DNA of 64,000 bases from Fen-1273 sp035516035 (GCA_035516035.1 DATJAS010000044.1:1-64000), one strand, 5' to 3'; shown: positions 1 through 8,722, numbered from the stretch's first letter. Notes: generated by a model from the sequence alone, not told the origin. Translations and numbers: made by a program.

Positions 1-105
1 CCCTGGGGGGAGATCGCGTCCCACTGCGTCTACCTGGGGATCTACACCGTTGGTTTTTATATCGCCACTTGGTATATTTTTGTCACGAAAGACGTATTGA
101 GCTGA
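1..105 (+). CDS. C-terminal end of a membrane protein (partial)
   Basis: The first frame is open from base 1 and stops with TGA at 103-105, giving the last 34 residues of a protein that begins outside the window. The segment is hydrophobic and aromatic (LGIYTVGFYIATWYIF) and ends in a short polar tail, as the last transmembrane helix of an integral membrane protein does. It would fit the end of an ABC-2 type permease, but that is a guess. The stop overlaps the start of an intergenic repeat. Confidence 0.5.
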   Translation, partial: PWGEIASHCVYLGIYTVGFYIATWYIFVTKDVLS

Positions 106-178
106 TTGCTTCGCACAGACCGCTCGCAATGACAGCTCCCCGTCATTGCGAGGAGCGCTTTAAAGCGACGAAGCAATC
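104..178. repeat. Inverted pair of GTCATTGCGAG/GAAGCAATC repeats
   Basis: Two copies of an intergenic repeat face each other. The copy at 104-133 is on the minus strand (GATTGCTTCGC ... CGCTCGCAATGAC). The copy at 141-178 is on the plus strand (CGTCATTGCGAGGAGCG ... CGACGAAGCAATC). Each has an internal imperfect palindrome (AGCGCTTTAAAGCG). The same family recurs at 41384-41513 and 62734-62808. The pair could fold into a long hairpin between the end of the first gene and the peptidase gene at 209. Confidence 0.8.
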
Positions 179-208
179 TGCCGCCCTCTCCACACTCCGG
201 GTACTGCC

Positions 209-1384
209 ATGGACCTCCAGAAGATCCAGAAAGCCCTCAAGGACAAGAAGATCGACGGGTGGCTCCTCTGCGATTTCCACAAGCGCGATGAGCTTTCCTA
301 CCGGGTTCTTGGTCTCAACTTCGAAAAGATGACCACGAGGCGCTGGTACTACTATATCCCGGCCCGGGGAGAGCCGAGGATGCTCGTCTCCGGTGTGGAG
401 CGCAGGCGCCTGGATCCTCTTCCGGGGAAACAGCTTGTGTACACGTCGTGGCAGGAGCTGCATAGCTCGCTCAGGAAGCTGTTGGGACCTAAGAAGACGA
501 TTGCCATGCAGTACTCCCCGAAAAACAACGTCCCCTACGTCTCCATGGTGGACGCCGGGACGATCGAGCTCTTGAAAAGTTTCGGCTACAAGATCGTTTC
601 ATCGGCAGACCTCGTGCAGATGTTCGTCTCCGTGATTCCGGAGGAAGGTTACAGGATGCACATGGAGGCCGGGCGCGTCATGGACAGGATCCGTGCGGAG
701 GCCTTCGACAGGATCCGGAGCGCGGTGCGCAACGGGAGCGGCGAGACCGAGTACGACATCCAGCAGTTTATCATGAAGCGTTTCACGGAGGAGGGTCTCA
801 CGACGGACGATCCCCCCATGGTGGGGGTCAATCAGCACCCCTCAGATCCTCATTTTGAAACGACGAAGAAGGAGGCGAAGGTCTTCAAGAATGGGGACAC
901 TGTGCTGATCGACATGTGGGCGAAGAAAAACGTGCCGGGCGGAATCTACTACGACATCACGTGGGTCGGCTACGTCGGGGAGACTCCCCCGGAGAAATAC
1001 GTAAAGATGTTCAACGTCGTCAGGTCGGGGCGCGATGCGGCAATCGCGTTCGTGAAAGAGAAGTTCGCAAAGGGCGTCCCCTGCTACGGCTGGCAGGTGG
1101 ACGACGCTTGCAGGAACATCGTCAAAAGGGCCGGGTTCGGAAGGAAGTTTATCCACCGGACGGGCCACTCGATCACTGACGAGGTGCACGGCACCGGCGT
1201 CAACATCGACAACCTGGAGACGAAGGACGAGCGTGCGCTGCTCCCCGGCTGCTGCTTCTCCATCGAACCGGGCATTTACCTGGAAGGGGAGATGGCGGTG
1301 AGGACGGAAATCAACATGTTCATCCGCCACGACGGGGTCCCCGAGGTGACGGGTGAAGTCCAGCAGGAGATCGTTCTCCTGTAG
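209..1384 (+). CDS. M24-family metallopeptidase (Xaa-Pro aminopeptidase-like)
   Basis: This 391-residue protein matches the pita-bread M24 family (aminopeptidase P/prolidase type), cytosolic enzymes that cleave Xaa-Pro bonds. The N-terminal creatinase-like domain covers about residues 1-150. The catalytic half shows all five expected metal ligands: D235 (LIDMW), D249 (YYDITW), H320 (TGHSITDEVHG), E353 (SIEPGIY) and E367 (VRTEINM). The length is normal, with no signal peptide. Substrate preference within M24 cannot be read from sequence. The start is the ATG just after the intergenic repeat; a clear ribosome site is not evident. Confidence 0.9.
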   Translation: MDLQKIQKALKDKKIDGWLLCDFHKRDELSYRVLGLNFEKMTTRRWYYYIPARGEPRMLVSGVERRRLDPLPGKQLVYTSWQELHSSLRKLLGPKKTIAMQYSPKNNVPYVSMVDAGTIELLKSFGYKIVSSADLVQMFVSVIPEEGYRMHMEAGRVMDRIRAEAFDRIRSAVRNGSGETEYDIQQFIMKRFTEEGLTTDDPPMVGVNQHPSDPHFETTKKEAKVFKNGDTVLIDMWAKKNVPGGIYYDITWVGYVGETPPEKYVKMFNVVRSGRDAAIAFVKEKFAKGVPCYGWQVDDACRNIVKRAGFGRKFIHRTGHSITDEVHGTGVNIDNLETKDERALLPGCCFSIEPGIYLEGEMAVRTEINMFIRHDGVPEVTGEVQQEIVLL

Positions 1385-1419
1385 CGGTCCTTCGCCCACA
1401 CATCAGACAGACCCGACCC

Positions 1420-2694
1420 GTGCCACTCTCGCAGCGTCTCGCCTCGCTCCGTGAGGGGTTCCATCCCTCGTTCTGGGTCGCGAACGGGATGGAGCTCTTC
1501 GAGCGCCTCGCCTACTACGGCCAGCAGATCGTCTTCGTCATCTACCTCCGGAACAACCTCGGGTACAGCGAGTCCGAAGCCGGCGCGCTCTCGGGGGTCT
1601 TCGGCGGTATGATCTACCTCCTCCCCGTGCTGGCGGGGACGCTGGCCGACAAGTGGGGGTTCCGCCGGGCGTTTACGATCGCGTTCTCCACGCTCGCCTT
1701 CGGCTACTTCGCGATTGGCAGCATCGGGATGGGGGCCTTTGCCTGGATATACGGCGGCCACGCGTCGTACTCGCTCCTCCTCGCGTTCCTTGTGATCACG
1801 GCGTTCGGCGGATCGTTCATCAAGCCCTCCGTCCTCGGCACCGTCGCTGTCACGACGACGGAATCGACGAAGTCGCTCGGGTTCGCCATCTACTACTGGC
1901 TCGTGAACGTGGGGGCGATTCTCGGACCGACCATTGCCACGTTTGTCTGCAACTTCGGGAACCAGTACGTCTACCTGGTTTCCGCGCTGAGCTGCCTGGC
2001 GATGGTGGTCGTGAACCTGACGCTCTACCGGGAGATACGGGGAAACACTCCCGCGGAAACCGAATCGCTGGGGAGGAAGCTTGCGAACCTGGTCGTAGTC
2101 CTGGGCAACTTCCGGTTCATGATATTCCTCCTCATCTACGCCCTCTACTGGATTCCGTTCTGGCAGGAATTTATCATCGTCCCGTATTACATCACGGATT
2201 ACATAGACAAGAACGCTCCCTACCAGCTCGTCCAGTCCTGGGGAGGGGCGCTGGCCATTTTCCTGTTCCAGCTCCCCGTGAACCGCCTGACGCGGAAGCT
2301 CCCGACCCCTTCGGCGATACTCCTGGGCTTTGCCGTCTCTTCGCTCATCTGGGTGATCATCGGCATCCACCCGAGCATCCCGATGTTCTTCGCCGGCATC
2401 GCCGCGTTCTCCATCGGCGAGATGATACAGGCCCCGCGCTACTACGAATACATCTCGACGATCGCGCCTCCCGGGCAGCAGGGACTCTTCCAGGGCTACG
2501 CATTCCTCCCGATCGCGATTTCCCGGTTCGTCGGGGACCCGGTGGGGGGATGGCTCTACCAGACGTCGAAAGCGATGGGCAAACCGGAATATGTCTGGTA
2601 CGCGCTGATCGCGACAGGCGTCGCGGCGGCGCTCCTCATGTGGGTGTACAACATGTTCGTGGCGCCGACAGACCGGGTGGAACCGGCCGCATGA
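1420..2694 (+). CDS. POT/PTR2-like MFS transporter
   Basis: A 424-residue polytopic protein with about 12 hydrophobic segments. Near the N terminus it carries ExxER..YY (E25, E28, R29, Y32, Y33), the signature of proton-coupled oligopeptide transporters in the major facilitator superfamily. It is somewhat shorter than typical POT proteins (about 450-500). The start is GTG at 1420, 35 bases after the M24 peptidase gene, so the two are probably cotranscribed. A peptide importer next to a peptidase makes functional sense, but the substrate is inferred. The next gene overlaps the stop codon (ATGA). Confidence 0.85.
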   Translation: MPLSQRLASLREGFHPSFWVANGMELFERLAYYGQQIVFVIYLRNNLGYSESEAGALSGVFGGMIYLLPVLAGTLADKWGFRRAFTIAFSTLAFGYFAIGSIGMGAFAWIYGGHASYSLLLAFLVITAFGGSFIKPSVLGTVAVTTTESTKSLGFAIYYWLVNVGAILGPTIATFVCNFGNQYVYLVSALSCLAMVVVNLTLYREIRGNTPAETESLGRKLANLVVVLGNFRFMIFLLIYALYWIPFWQEFIIVPYYITDYIDKNAPYQLVQSWGGALAIFLFQLPVNRLTRKLPTPSAILLGFAVSSLIWVIIGIHPSIPMFFAGIAAFSIGEMIQAPRYYEYISTIAPPGQQGLFQGYAFLPIAISRFVGDPVGGWLYQTSKAMGKPEYVWYALIATGVAAALLMWVYNMFVAPTDRVEPAA

Positions 2695-3407
2695 AACCGG
2701 GGCGCATCACACGGACGTCGGTCACGCGGGCCATTGCCCTCTCCGCCGCGGCCGCGTTCGCACTTGCGCGGGGAGGCGACCAGGAGGGAGATTCGATACT
2801 TCGGAGCGTCGACGCGCGTCTTGCCCCGGTGCACGATTACACGGTCACGCTCGACGTGGTGGCCGACATCGAGCGGATGAACGTGCCGCCGATGCACGCC
2901 ACGATGTACTTCAAGCAACCCGACAAGATTCACATCGACGCCGAAGGCTTCGCGATGCTCCCCCGCGAGGGGCTCCAGCCGAGCTTTGGCAAGCTCCTGT
3001 CGAGATTTACTGTTGCGGGCGTGGGGAAGGATACCGTGGATGGCGTCCCGGTAAAGAAGGTCCTGCTTCAGGCAAAATCGGATCGGACATTTCCCCGGAG
3101 TCTCTTGATCGACGTGAACACCGGCCGGTGGACTCCGGAGCGCATCGTGACTACAGGGCGGGGCGACAGGGTCGCGACGATTACGTTTGCCTACGTGCAG
3201 GTGGAGGGAGTCTGGCTTGCCTCGGAGATGAAGGCGGACTTTTCGATCGCGGCGCCCGATTCTGCCGAGCCCGAATTGCCTGCGGCGCCGATGCGTCCCC
3301 CTCAGAACCCCCGCAAGGGCACCGTCACCGTGACGTTTACCAACTACCGCCTCAACACGGGCCTGGGCGACGACATATTCTCGAAAGACCAGCCCGGCAG
3401 CCGCTGA
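2691..3407 (+). CDS. LolA-like outer-membrane lipoprotein-sorting protein
   Basis: A 238-residue exported protein with a signal peptide (about residues 1-27, ALSAAAAFALARG). The body resembles the LolA/LolB-like fold family: TVTLDVVADIE, MYFKQPDKIHI, and a DGVPVKKVLL stretch. Such proteins bind lipid or lipoprotein acyl chains in the periplasm. The start ATG overlaps the stop of the transporter gene (ATGA), so translation is coupled. An upstream-extended reading in this frame is only the antisense-like shadow of the transporter. The assignment is by fold-level resemblance, not by a diagnostic motif. Confidence 0.75.
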   Translation: MKPGRITRTSVTRAIALSAAAAFALARGGDQEGDSILRSVDARLAPVHDYTVTLDVVADIERMNVPPMHATMYFKQPDKIHIDAEGFAMLPREGLQPSFGKLLSRFTVAGVGKDTVDGVPVKKVLLQAKSDRTFPRSLLIDVNTGRWTPERIVTTGRGDRVATITFAYVQVEGVWLASEMKADFSIAAPDSAEPELPAAPMRPPQNPRKGTVTVTFTNYRLNTGLGDDIFSKDQPGSR

Positions 3408-3443
3408 TCGGCTTCACGCCGGCCGACACTGATCGGCTCCAAA

Positions 3444-3470
3444 CGGGCCGCCGGCCTGTGGCGCGGCCCG
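3444..3470. terminator. GC-rich hairpin between convergent genes
   Basis: CGGGCCG (3444-3450) pairs with CGGCCCG (3464-3470) between the convergent LolA-like and amidase genes. No U-run follows on either strand, so it is at best a weak or bidirectional terminator. Confidence 0.35.
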
Positions 3471-3471
3471 C

Positions 3472-5361
3472 CTACCGCGTCTCGCCGAAGTCCTTCCCTT
3501 CCTGGAGCAGTTTCTCGTATTCGGTCTTATACTTCTTCACTGCGCGAAAGAGCGCGTCGGCGATCTTCATCTGCCCGGAGTCGCTCCTGAGGAAACGCTC
3601 GTCGTCCCGGTTGGAGAGGTAGGCCGACTCGACGAGCACGTTCGGCATGGAGGCGCCCACGAGGACGTAGAACCCCGCCTGTTTCACCCCCATGTTGGGA
3701 ATGCTCGTACGGGCGGAAATCTCCTTCTGGACGAGGCCGGCGAATTCCTCGCTCGCCTTGACGTACGCGCTCTGCGCCATCGTCACGAGTATGAAATTCT
3801 CTTCCGTAAGCTCGGGGTATTTCTCCTCGTACCCCGGCTCCATTTCGATCACGGAGTTCTCGCGCTCGGCGATGGAGATTGCCTCGTCTGTGCGCCCCGG
3901 CCGGAGGAGGTAGACTTCGAACCCCCGGGTCTTGCTCGGCTTGCGGGGCATCGCGTTGCAATGGACGCTGATGAAGAGTTTTCCCCCCGCCTCGTTGGCG
4001 ATCTTGCCCCGCTTGTACAGTTCGACGAACCTGTCGTCTTTCCGCGTGTAGACGACCTTGACGTCCTTCAGGTTTTTCGTGATGAGCGCCCCGAGCTTCA
4101 GCACGATGCCAAGCGCCACAGTTTTCTCCTTCACGCCCGTCACGCCGATCGTCCCGGGGTCGTATCCCCCGTGCCCCGCATCCAGGACGATGACGTCGAG
4201 CTTCCACTTTGCGCGCTCGTCCTCGAGTTCAGGCGGCATCTCGCGTTTGGCGCCCGCGGGGGCCTTGAGTGCGGCGACGGGTTCCGGCTTCCTCTCCGCA
4301 TGCAGGGGCGCAGCGTCCACCGCCGCGTGCTTCTTCCCGGCGACCGGGACAGCGGCCTCCGTTTGCTGCAGGCCCGTGTCTGCGGCGGCTTCCTCTTGCT
4401 TCCAGCCTGTATCTGCGACGGCGGATTCCCTCCGCTCCCAGGTTGTGTCTGCGATGGCAGATTCCGCGCGTGCTGTGTCCCGGGCCCTGAGCGCGGCCGC
4501 GGGGGGTTCGTGCTTCTCCGGGTGGGGCAGGCCCAATGGGGCAGGGGGAATGACCTCGTTCACAGCGGGGGGTACGGATTCATCGGCGACGGGCGTGCGG
4601 ATCGCCAGCAGGAGGTCGTCTGAGGAGTCGTCGCTCGTGATTTCCGTCGCCGCGACTTTCCCGGCAAGCCTGAACGTGAGCTGCACGGACGTGGGTGACT
4701 GGATGGCGATGATCTCCTTCACCATCCCCCGGGGTTTTACCGCGTTAATGGCCGCGGTGTCCGCCCGGGCGTCCCCCACGGTGACGTAGAGCCACCCGTC
4801 CCCCCGCATCCAGTTCTCGTACTCGTCCAGCTTCTTGGTCGCATTGATCCGGATGAGCATCCCGTTCGTTTTCGACTCGAGCCGGAGACCGGCGATGTCG
4901 AACGACGGTGCGGCAGGCTGCGTCCCGACGCCCAGCATGCCCGTCCACTGGTTGTACGACGCGTTAATCCCGAAGACGGGGCGGAGAAGGGGGAGAAACG
5001 GAGAGAGGGGGACAAAAAACGAATTGGCCGCGTAGATGACCTTTGCGGGAAGCTGGTAGGCCGTGCTCCTCCCCGAGTCGTCCGTGACGACCACGAACGG
5101 ATTTTCGCCGCTCACTTTCAGGCGGAGGGGCACGCGTTTCACCTCGAACTTTTGCGTCTGCGGACTCGCGTACGTTGCGAGTGAAAAGACGTGGGCGATG
5201 TCGTTGAGCGAAACGTAGACGAATCCGTTCCTGCGGAATGCGCCGATCACGGTGCTCCGGCTCGAGTCGGCGGCAAATTCCACGCGCACGGCGTTTTCCT
5301 GCGCCTGCGCCACGGTCGCGGCCAGCGCCGCGCACAGAAGTGTCCTGCGGAGGAGTCTCAC
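3472..5361 (-). CDS. N-acetylmuramoyl-L-alanine amidase (Amidase_3) with N-terminal wall-binding region
   Basis: A 629-residue secreted zinc amidase that would cleave the amide between MurNAc and the stem peptide. A signal peptide (residues 1-20, ending AQAQ) is followed by a copper-amine-oxidase-like/AMIN-type region (about 25-250). Then comes a low-complexity linker with imperfect ADT(T/G)W repeats (about 285-345) and the Amidase_3 domain (about 385-615). Zinc and catalytic residues are visible: H near 396 (LDAGHGG), H near 466 (SVHCNA) and Glu near 576 (LVESAYLSN). Its ATG overlaps the stop of yajQ by 4 bp, making it the last gene of the minus-strand repair operon. Confidence 0.92.
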   Translation of the reverse strand: MRLLRRTLLCAALAATVAQAQENAVRVEFAADSSRSTVIGAFRRNGFVYVSLNDIAHVFSLATYASPQTQKFEVKRVPLRLKVSGENPFVVVTDDSGRSTAYQLPAKVIYAANSFFVPLSPFLPLLRPVFGINASYNQWTGMLGVGTQPAAPSFDIAGLRLESKTNGMLIRINATKKLDEYENWMRGDGWLYVTVGDARADTAAINAVKPRGMVKEIIAIQSPTSVQLTFRLAGKVAATEITSDDSSDDLLLAIRTPVADESVPPAVNEVIPPAPLGLPHPEKHEPPAAALRARDTARAESAIADTTWERRESAVADTGWKQEEAAADTGLQQTEAAVPVAGKKHAAVDAAPLHAERKPEPVAALKAPAGAKREMPPELEDERAKWKLDVIVLDAGHGGYDPGTIGVTGVKEKTVALGIVLKLGALITKNLKDVKVVYTRKDDRFVELYKRGKIANEAGGKLFISVHCNAMPRKPSKTRGFEVYLLRPGRTDEAISIAERENSVIEMEPGYEEKYPELTEENFILVTMAQSAYVKASEEFAGLVQKEISARTSIPNMGVKQAGFYVLVGASMPNVLVESAYLSNRDDERFLRSDSGQMKIADALFRAVKKYKTEYEKLLQEGKDFGETR

Positions 5362-5855
5362 CGGTAGTTGGTGAACTGGACGGCGAACTTCAGGTCCGCC
5401 TCCCGTATCAGCTTCATGACCGATTGCAGGTCGTCCTTCACCTTCCCGCTCACGCGGACCTGGTCCTCCATGATCTGGGCCTGCACCCGGATTTTCGTGT
5501 CTTTGATCATTTTCACGATAAGCCGCGCGTTCTCCTTGTCAATCCCGACGCGGAGGCCGATCTGCTGGCGCACCGTTCCCCCCGTGGCCGGTTCCACCGC
5601 GCCATAGTCGAGGGCTTTCAGGGGGACGCCCCGCTTGACCAGCTTGTTCTGCAGGATGTCGATCACGGCTTTCAGCCGGAAGTCGTCGTCGGAGTGTACC
5701 GTGAGCTTCTTTTCCTTCAGGTCAAGCTCGATGGAGCTTTTCGACCCCTTGAAATCGTACCGCTGCGAGATTTCCTTCCGGGCCTGGTTGATCGCGTTGT
5801 CCGTCTCCTGGAGGTTGACTTCCGACACGATATCGAACGAGAATGTATCCGCCAT
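5358..5855 (-). CDS. yajQ: YajQ family nucleotide-binding protein
   Basis: A 165-residue protein matching YajQ over its whole length: it starts with MADTFSFDIVSEV, has QRYDFKGS and ends with the typical FTNYR. Family members bind nucleotides, and some bind cyclic di-GMP and act as effectors; the role here is not known. An AGGAG ribosome site sits just upstream, overlapping the stop of the microprotein gene before it. The gene lies between the microprotein and the amidase in a tight operon. Confidence 0.93.
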   Translation of the reverse strand: MADTFSFDIVSEVNLQETDNAINQARKEISQRYDFKGSKSSIELDLKEKKLTVHSDDDFRLKAVIDILQNKLVKRGVPLKALDYGAVEPATGGTVRQQIGLRVGIDKENARLIVKMIKDTKIRVQAQIMEDQVRVSGKVKDDLQSVMKLIREADLKFAVQFTNYR

Positions 5856-5864
5856 GTGGCTCCT

Positions 5865-6011
5865 TCAGGAGAATTTGACGTGCACGAGTGCGTGCACGAA
5901 GATCTTGAACAGCTCCCACCGGGGGTGCCGGCCCTCCAGGATGTACTGGTGCTGGACCTCCCGCCGGGAGACGCTGTCCCGCGTGATAATCTGGACGGAG
6001 AGTGGGTGCAT
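5865..6011 (-). CDS. Conserved-looking 48-residue microprotein
   Basis: A small open frame fits exactly between the saccharopine-dehydrogenase-like gene (stop at 6014) and yajQ (start at 5855). It has an ATG at 6011, a GGAG ribosome site 6 bases upstream and a TGA at 5865-5867. The product begins MHPLSVQIITRDSVSRREV and ends FVHALVHVKFS. It is basic and His-rich with no signal peptide. The spacing (2 bp after one gene, 9 bp before the next), the ribosome site and the lack of any competing frame support a real gene. I do not recognise the family. Confidence 0.6.
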   Translation of the reverse strand: MHPLSVQIITRDSVSRREVQHQYILEGRHPRWELFKIFVHALVHVKFS

Positions 6012-6013
6012 CG

Positions 6014-7168
6014 TCAGCTCCAGGTCTCTGTGACGCGTTTGGTGATCTTCAGGTTCCGCTTGGCCAGCTCCCCGATCATCGCCTCCCCCGGCACGCAGAC
6101 CTCGGGGGGCTTCACCCCGCGCTCCGTGATCGTCCCGTGGGCGAGCATCTGGGCCGTGATCGACGTCGGGAACGCCGTGGCGCGCATCATGGCGGTGATC
6201 GTGGTCGACTCGTCGAAGAGGTCGATAAATTCGTACGCCAGGACTTTCTGCGCGCCCCCGCTGGTGCCGCTGATCGTTGCGCGCGCCAGCACCACGTCCC
6301 TGTCGCCGAAGTCGAGCTTCTTGCGGAGCATGTCCGCGAAGAATTCCCTGTTGGTCTTAACGCTCCCCCCCACCATCATCGGCTCGAGCGTCGTAAACCC
6401 GAGGTCGATCAACGTCTTGAACTTCTCACAGTGCCCGCGGTACCGTATCGTCTTGTAATCGAGGTTCCTCACCCTTCCGGCAAACAGCTCCGGGAGCGTT
6501 GAGAGCCCCCCCGATGTTGTGAACGCTTCCAGCGTGCCGAAGGGGGGAGGGAACTCGATCTCCTCGATATCCGACATCGCCTCGACGTGCTTCAGCTCGC
6601 CGTCCTGGATGACCAGCGCCTGCTCGACGTATTCATTGATCAGGCCCTCGACGGAAAACACGATCTGGTAGTTGAGCGGCGGCCGCGGATGCTGGGGGAG
6701 CCCCCCGACGCGGAGCCGGATGGAATCGACCGCGTCGAACGCCCCGCTTCCGGTGACCGCCAGGATGTTGATCAAGCCGGGAGCGAGGCCGCTGTTGGGG
6801 ACGATTGTCACTCCCTTCGCTTTCGCCTCCTCGTCGAGCGCAATCTGTTTTGCCACGACGTCGTTGTTCCCGCCGAGATCGCAGACGTGCACCCCGGCTT
6901 CAAGCGCGGCCCGTGTCACCTGGAGGTTGACCGAGTACGATACCGCGCTCACCACCGCGTTGCACCCCCCCATGGCGGCGAGAAGGTCGCGGCGCGAGTT
7001 CACGTCGAGGCGCACCGGTTTCACGTTCGGCCCGATCGTGCCCGCCGAGCGCCGCGCCGTCTGCAGGTTGATGTCCGCCAGGAGCACCTCGTTGTCGGGC
7101 GCGCTGCGCGCGAGATCGTACGCGGCGGCCGAACCCATCATGCCTGCTCCCAGCACAAGGTACTTCAT
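6014..7168 (-). CDS. Saccharopine dehydrogenase-like oxidoreductase
   Basis: A 384-residue enzyme with an N-terminal Rossmann fold (YLVLGAGMMGSAAAYDLA) and the C-terminal layout of the saccharopine dehydrogenase/homospermidine synthase superfamily: SYSVNLQVTRAALEAGVHVCDLG, NSGLAPGLINILA. Known relatives act on saccharopine, lysine or carboxyspermidine. Here it is most like the Lys1/LysDH-type stand-alone members, substrate unassigned. It lies 13 bp after the Ogg2 gene in the same operon. A link to DNA repair is not obvious, and cotranscription may be incidental. Confidence 0.85.
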   Translation of the reverse strand: MKYLVLGAGMMGSAAAYDLARSAPDNEVLLADINLQTARRSAGTIGPNVKPVRLDVNSRRDLLAAMGGCNAVVSAVSYSVNLQVTRAALEAGVHVCDLGGNNDVVAKQIALDEEAKAKGVTIVPNSGLAPGLINILAVTGSGAFDAVDSIRLRVGGLPQHPRPPLNYQIVFSVEGLINEYVEQALVIQDGELKHVEAMSDIEEIEFPPPFGTLEAFTTSGGLSTLPELFAGRVRNLDYKTIRYRGHCEKFKTLIDLGFTTLEPMMVGGSVKTNREFFADMLRKKLDFGDRDVVLARATISGTSGGAQKVLAYEFIDLFDESTTITAMMRATAFPTSITAQMLAHGTITERGVKPPEVCVPGEAMIGELAKRNLKITKRVTETWS

Positions 7169-7181
7169 CGATTCTCCCTTT

Positions 7182-7820
7182 TCACTTCAGGATCTCGCCG
7201 GTCTCGCGGCTCCAGAAGAGGAGATCCAGCTCGTCCATCGGTATCCCGATCGCCCGCGCGAAGCCCCGGAACTTCTCCTCGATCGCGATGTAGCGCCCGG
7301 GCGTGAGCGACTTCGGGAGCGCGCGGATCACCGCGTGACGCCTGAGGTTCCTCAGGATGTGCCGGTCGAGTATGGCCAGGTCCCTGTACCCGATGTTCCT
7401 CAGGAAGTGCGACGCCTCCTTCCATCCGAGTCCCCGGACGTTCGCAACGAGCCAGGCGCGTTTTTCAGCCGGCGCCGCCTGCCGGCGCAATGACGCGAGG
7501 ATCTCAGGCAACTTCCGCTTCGCCTCCAGCAGGTGACGCGCCTTCGTGTTGTGGAAGCGTATGTAATAATCCTTCCGGAAGAGCGTTGCCGTCGGGTCGA
7601 CGTCCGATCCGAGCAGGTCCGCACTTTTCAACCTCTCCACGGTCGCTCCCGCGTTTACCGCGCTCGACTGCGGCGTGAGGAGGCAGTATGCCAGCTCGTA
7701 AAAGTACTCCTCCTCTCTCACGCGCGCAAATTCCTCAAGGCGCGTCCTGATCCGCCCCGCGATCCGGCCGTGGTCGTCGACGATCGCCTCGACGCTCCGG
7801 TACTTCGGGGTCCGGCTCAC
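7182..7820 (-). CDS. ogg: 8-oxoguanine DNA glycosylase/AP lyase, Ogg2 type
   Basis: A 212-residue HhH-GPD protein of the Ogg2 group, which removes 8-oxoguanine from DNA and nicks the strand by beta-elimination. The catalytic block is intact: the HhH motif GLGWKEASHFLRN with the Schiff-base Lys near 134, then AILDRHIL with the catalytic Asp near 152. The length suits Ogg2 (about 205-215), which lacks the N-terminal domain of Ogg1. Its start overlaps the end of the MutY-like gene by 4 bp. In bacteria this role is more often filled by MutM; here Ogg2 is grouped with MutY and MutT. Confidence 0.93.
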   Translation of the reverse strand: MSRTPKYRSVEAIVDDHGRIAGRIRTRLEEFARVREEEYFYELAYCLLTPQSSAVNAGATVERLKSADLLGSDVDPTATLFRKDYYIRFHNTKARHLLEAKRKLPEILASLRRQAAPAEKRAWLVANVRGLGWKEASHFLRNIGYRDLAILDRHILRNLRRHAVIRALPKSLTPGRYIAIEEKFRGFARAIGIPMDELDLLFWSRETGEILK

Positions 7821-8722
7821 TGGAGCGACACCCGGCTGGCCAGGAGGTCCTTTCCGCGGCTGAGGCGGACGAGCCCGTCCCGTTCCAGCCCAGCGATGAG
7901 CGATTCGAGCCAGCGCCAGTCCCTGGCGGAAAAGCCGGGGAGTACCATCTTACCGAGCGCCCCTGCGCTGCGCCCGCGCTGCGCATCCCTTAGCGCTTCA
8001 ACGAGCCTCCCGCGCGCGATCCTGTCGGGCAACCCACCGAAACCCGCCTCGCGCTTCCGAGTCGCCCTGGGCTTATCGCTCATCGATCCGCGCGAGGCGC
8101 ACCGCTCGCCGACCGGACACGCCGTGCAGCGCGGACGCCGCGCCGTGCACACTGTGGCGCCGAGGTCCATCAGCGCCTGGTTCCACTGATAGACGTTCCG
8201 CCGGGGAAGCAGGCGGCCAGCCGCCTCCCAGATCTGCGCCTCGGATTTCATCTCGGCCGTGGATCGCATCCTCCAGTATATGCGCGAGAGGAGCCGCCGC
8301 ACGTTCACGTCCACGAGCGGCACCGTGAGGCCGTGCACCGCCGAGAGTATCGCGTGCGCGGTATATTTCCCAACGCCGGGGAGCGACCGGAGCGCGTCGG
8401 CATCACGGGGGATCCGCATTCCCCGTTCCACCAGCACCGAAGCGAGCGCGTGGAGGCGCACGGCCCTGCCGTTGTATCCCATCCCTCTCCACTGGCGCAC
8501 GACGTCGCGCCTCCGGGCGCGCGCAAGCGACCGCATCGTCGGAAATCGCCTCAGGAAGAGAGGGTACTTCTGGAGCACCCTCTGCACCTGCGTCTGCTGG
8601 AGCATGATCTCAGACAGGATGACCCGGTACGGGTCCGCCTCACCGCGCCACGGGAGCTCTCTTCCGCACCTGCGGAACCAACGCACCACCAGGGGGATAA
8701 GGCTACGGTCGAATCGTCTCAT
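7817..8722 (-). CDS. mutY: A/G-specific adenine glycosylase, MutY-like, without NUDIX-like C-terminal domain
   Basis: A 301-residue HhH-GPD glycosylase with a 4Fe-4S cluster. Visible features: the catalytic Glu E38 in ILSEIMLQQTQ, the HhH motif LPGVGKYTA (114-122), catalytic D138 in VDVNVRR, and cluster cysteines C192-x6-C199-x2-C202-x5-C208. MutY removes adenine paired with 8-oxoguanine. The part after the cluster (about 90 residues) is short and basic and does not look like the NUDIX-like 8-oxoG-recognition domain of classical MutY. A MIG-like T/G specificity therefore cannot be excluded. It overlaps mutT by 20 bp and the Ogg2 gene by 4 bp. Confidence 0.88.
   Translation of the reverse strand: MRRFDRSLIPLVVRWFRRCGRELPWRGEADPYRVILSEIMLQQTQVQRVLQKYPLFLRRFPTMRSLARARRRDVVRQWRGMGYNGRAVRLHALASVLVERGMRIPRDADALRSLPGVGKYTAHAILSAVHGLTVPLVDVNVRRLLSRIYWRMRSTAEMKSEAQIWEAAGRLLPRRNVYQWNQALMDLGATVCTARRPRCTACPVGERCASRGSMSDKPRATRKREAGFGGLPDRIARGRLVEALRDAQRGRSAGALGKMVLPGFSARDWRWLESLIAGLERDGLVRLSRGKDLLASRVSLQ

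Noticed and set aside
1276..2370. Long minus-strand reading frame (364 codons) opposite the POT-like transporter
   Set aside because: It is antisense to a clear membrane transporter, is Arg/Glu/Pro-rich without any domain pattern, and has no ribosome site; a typical shadow in GC-rich coding DNA.
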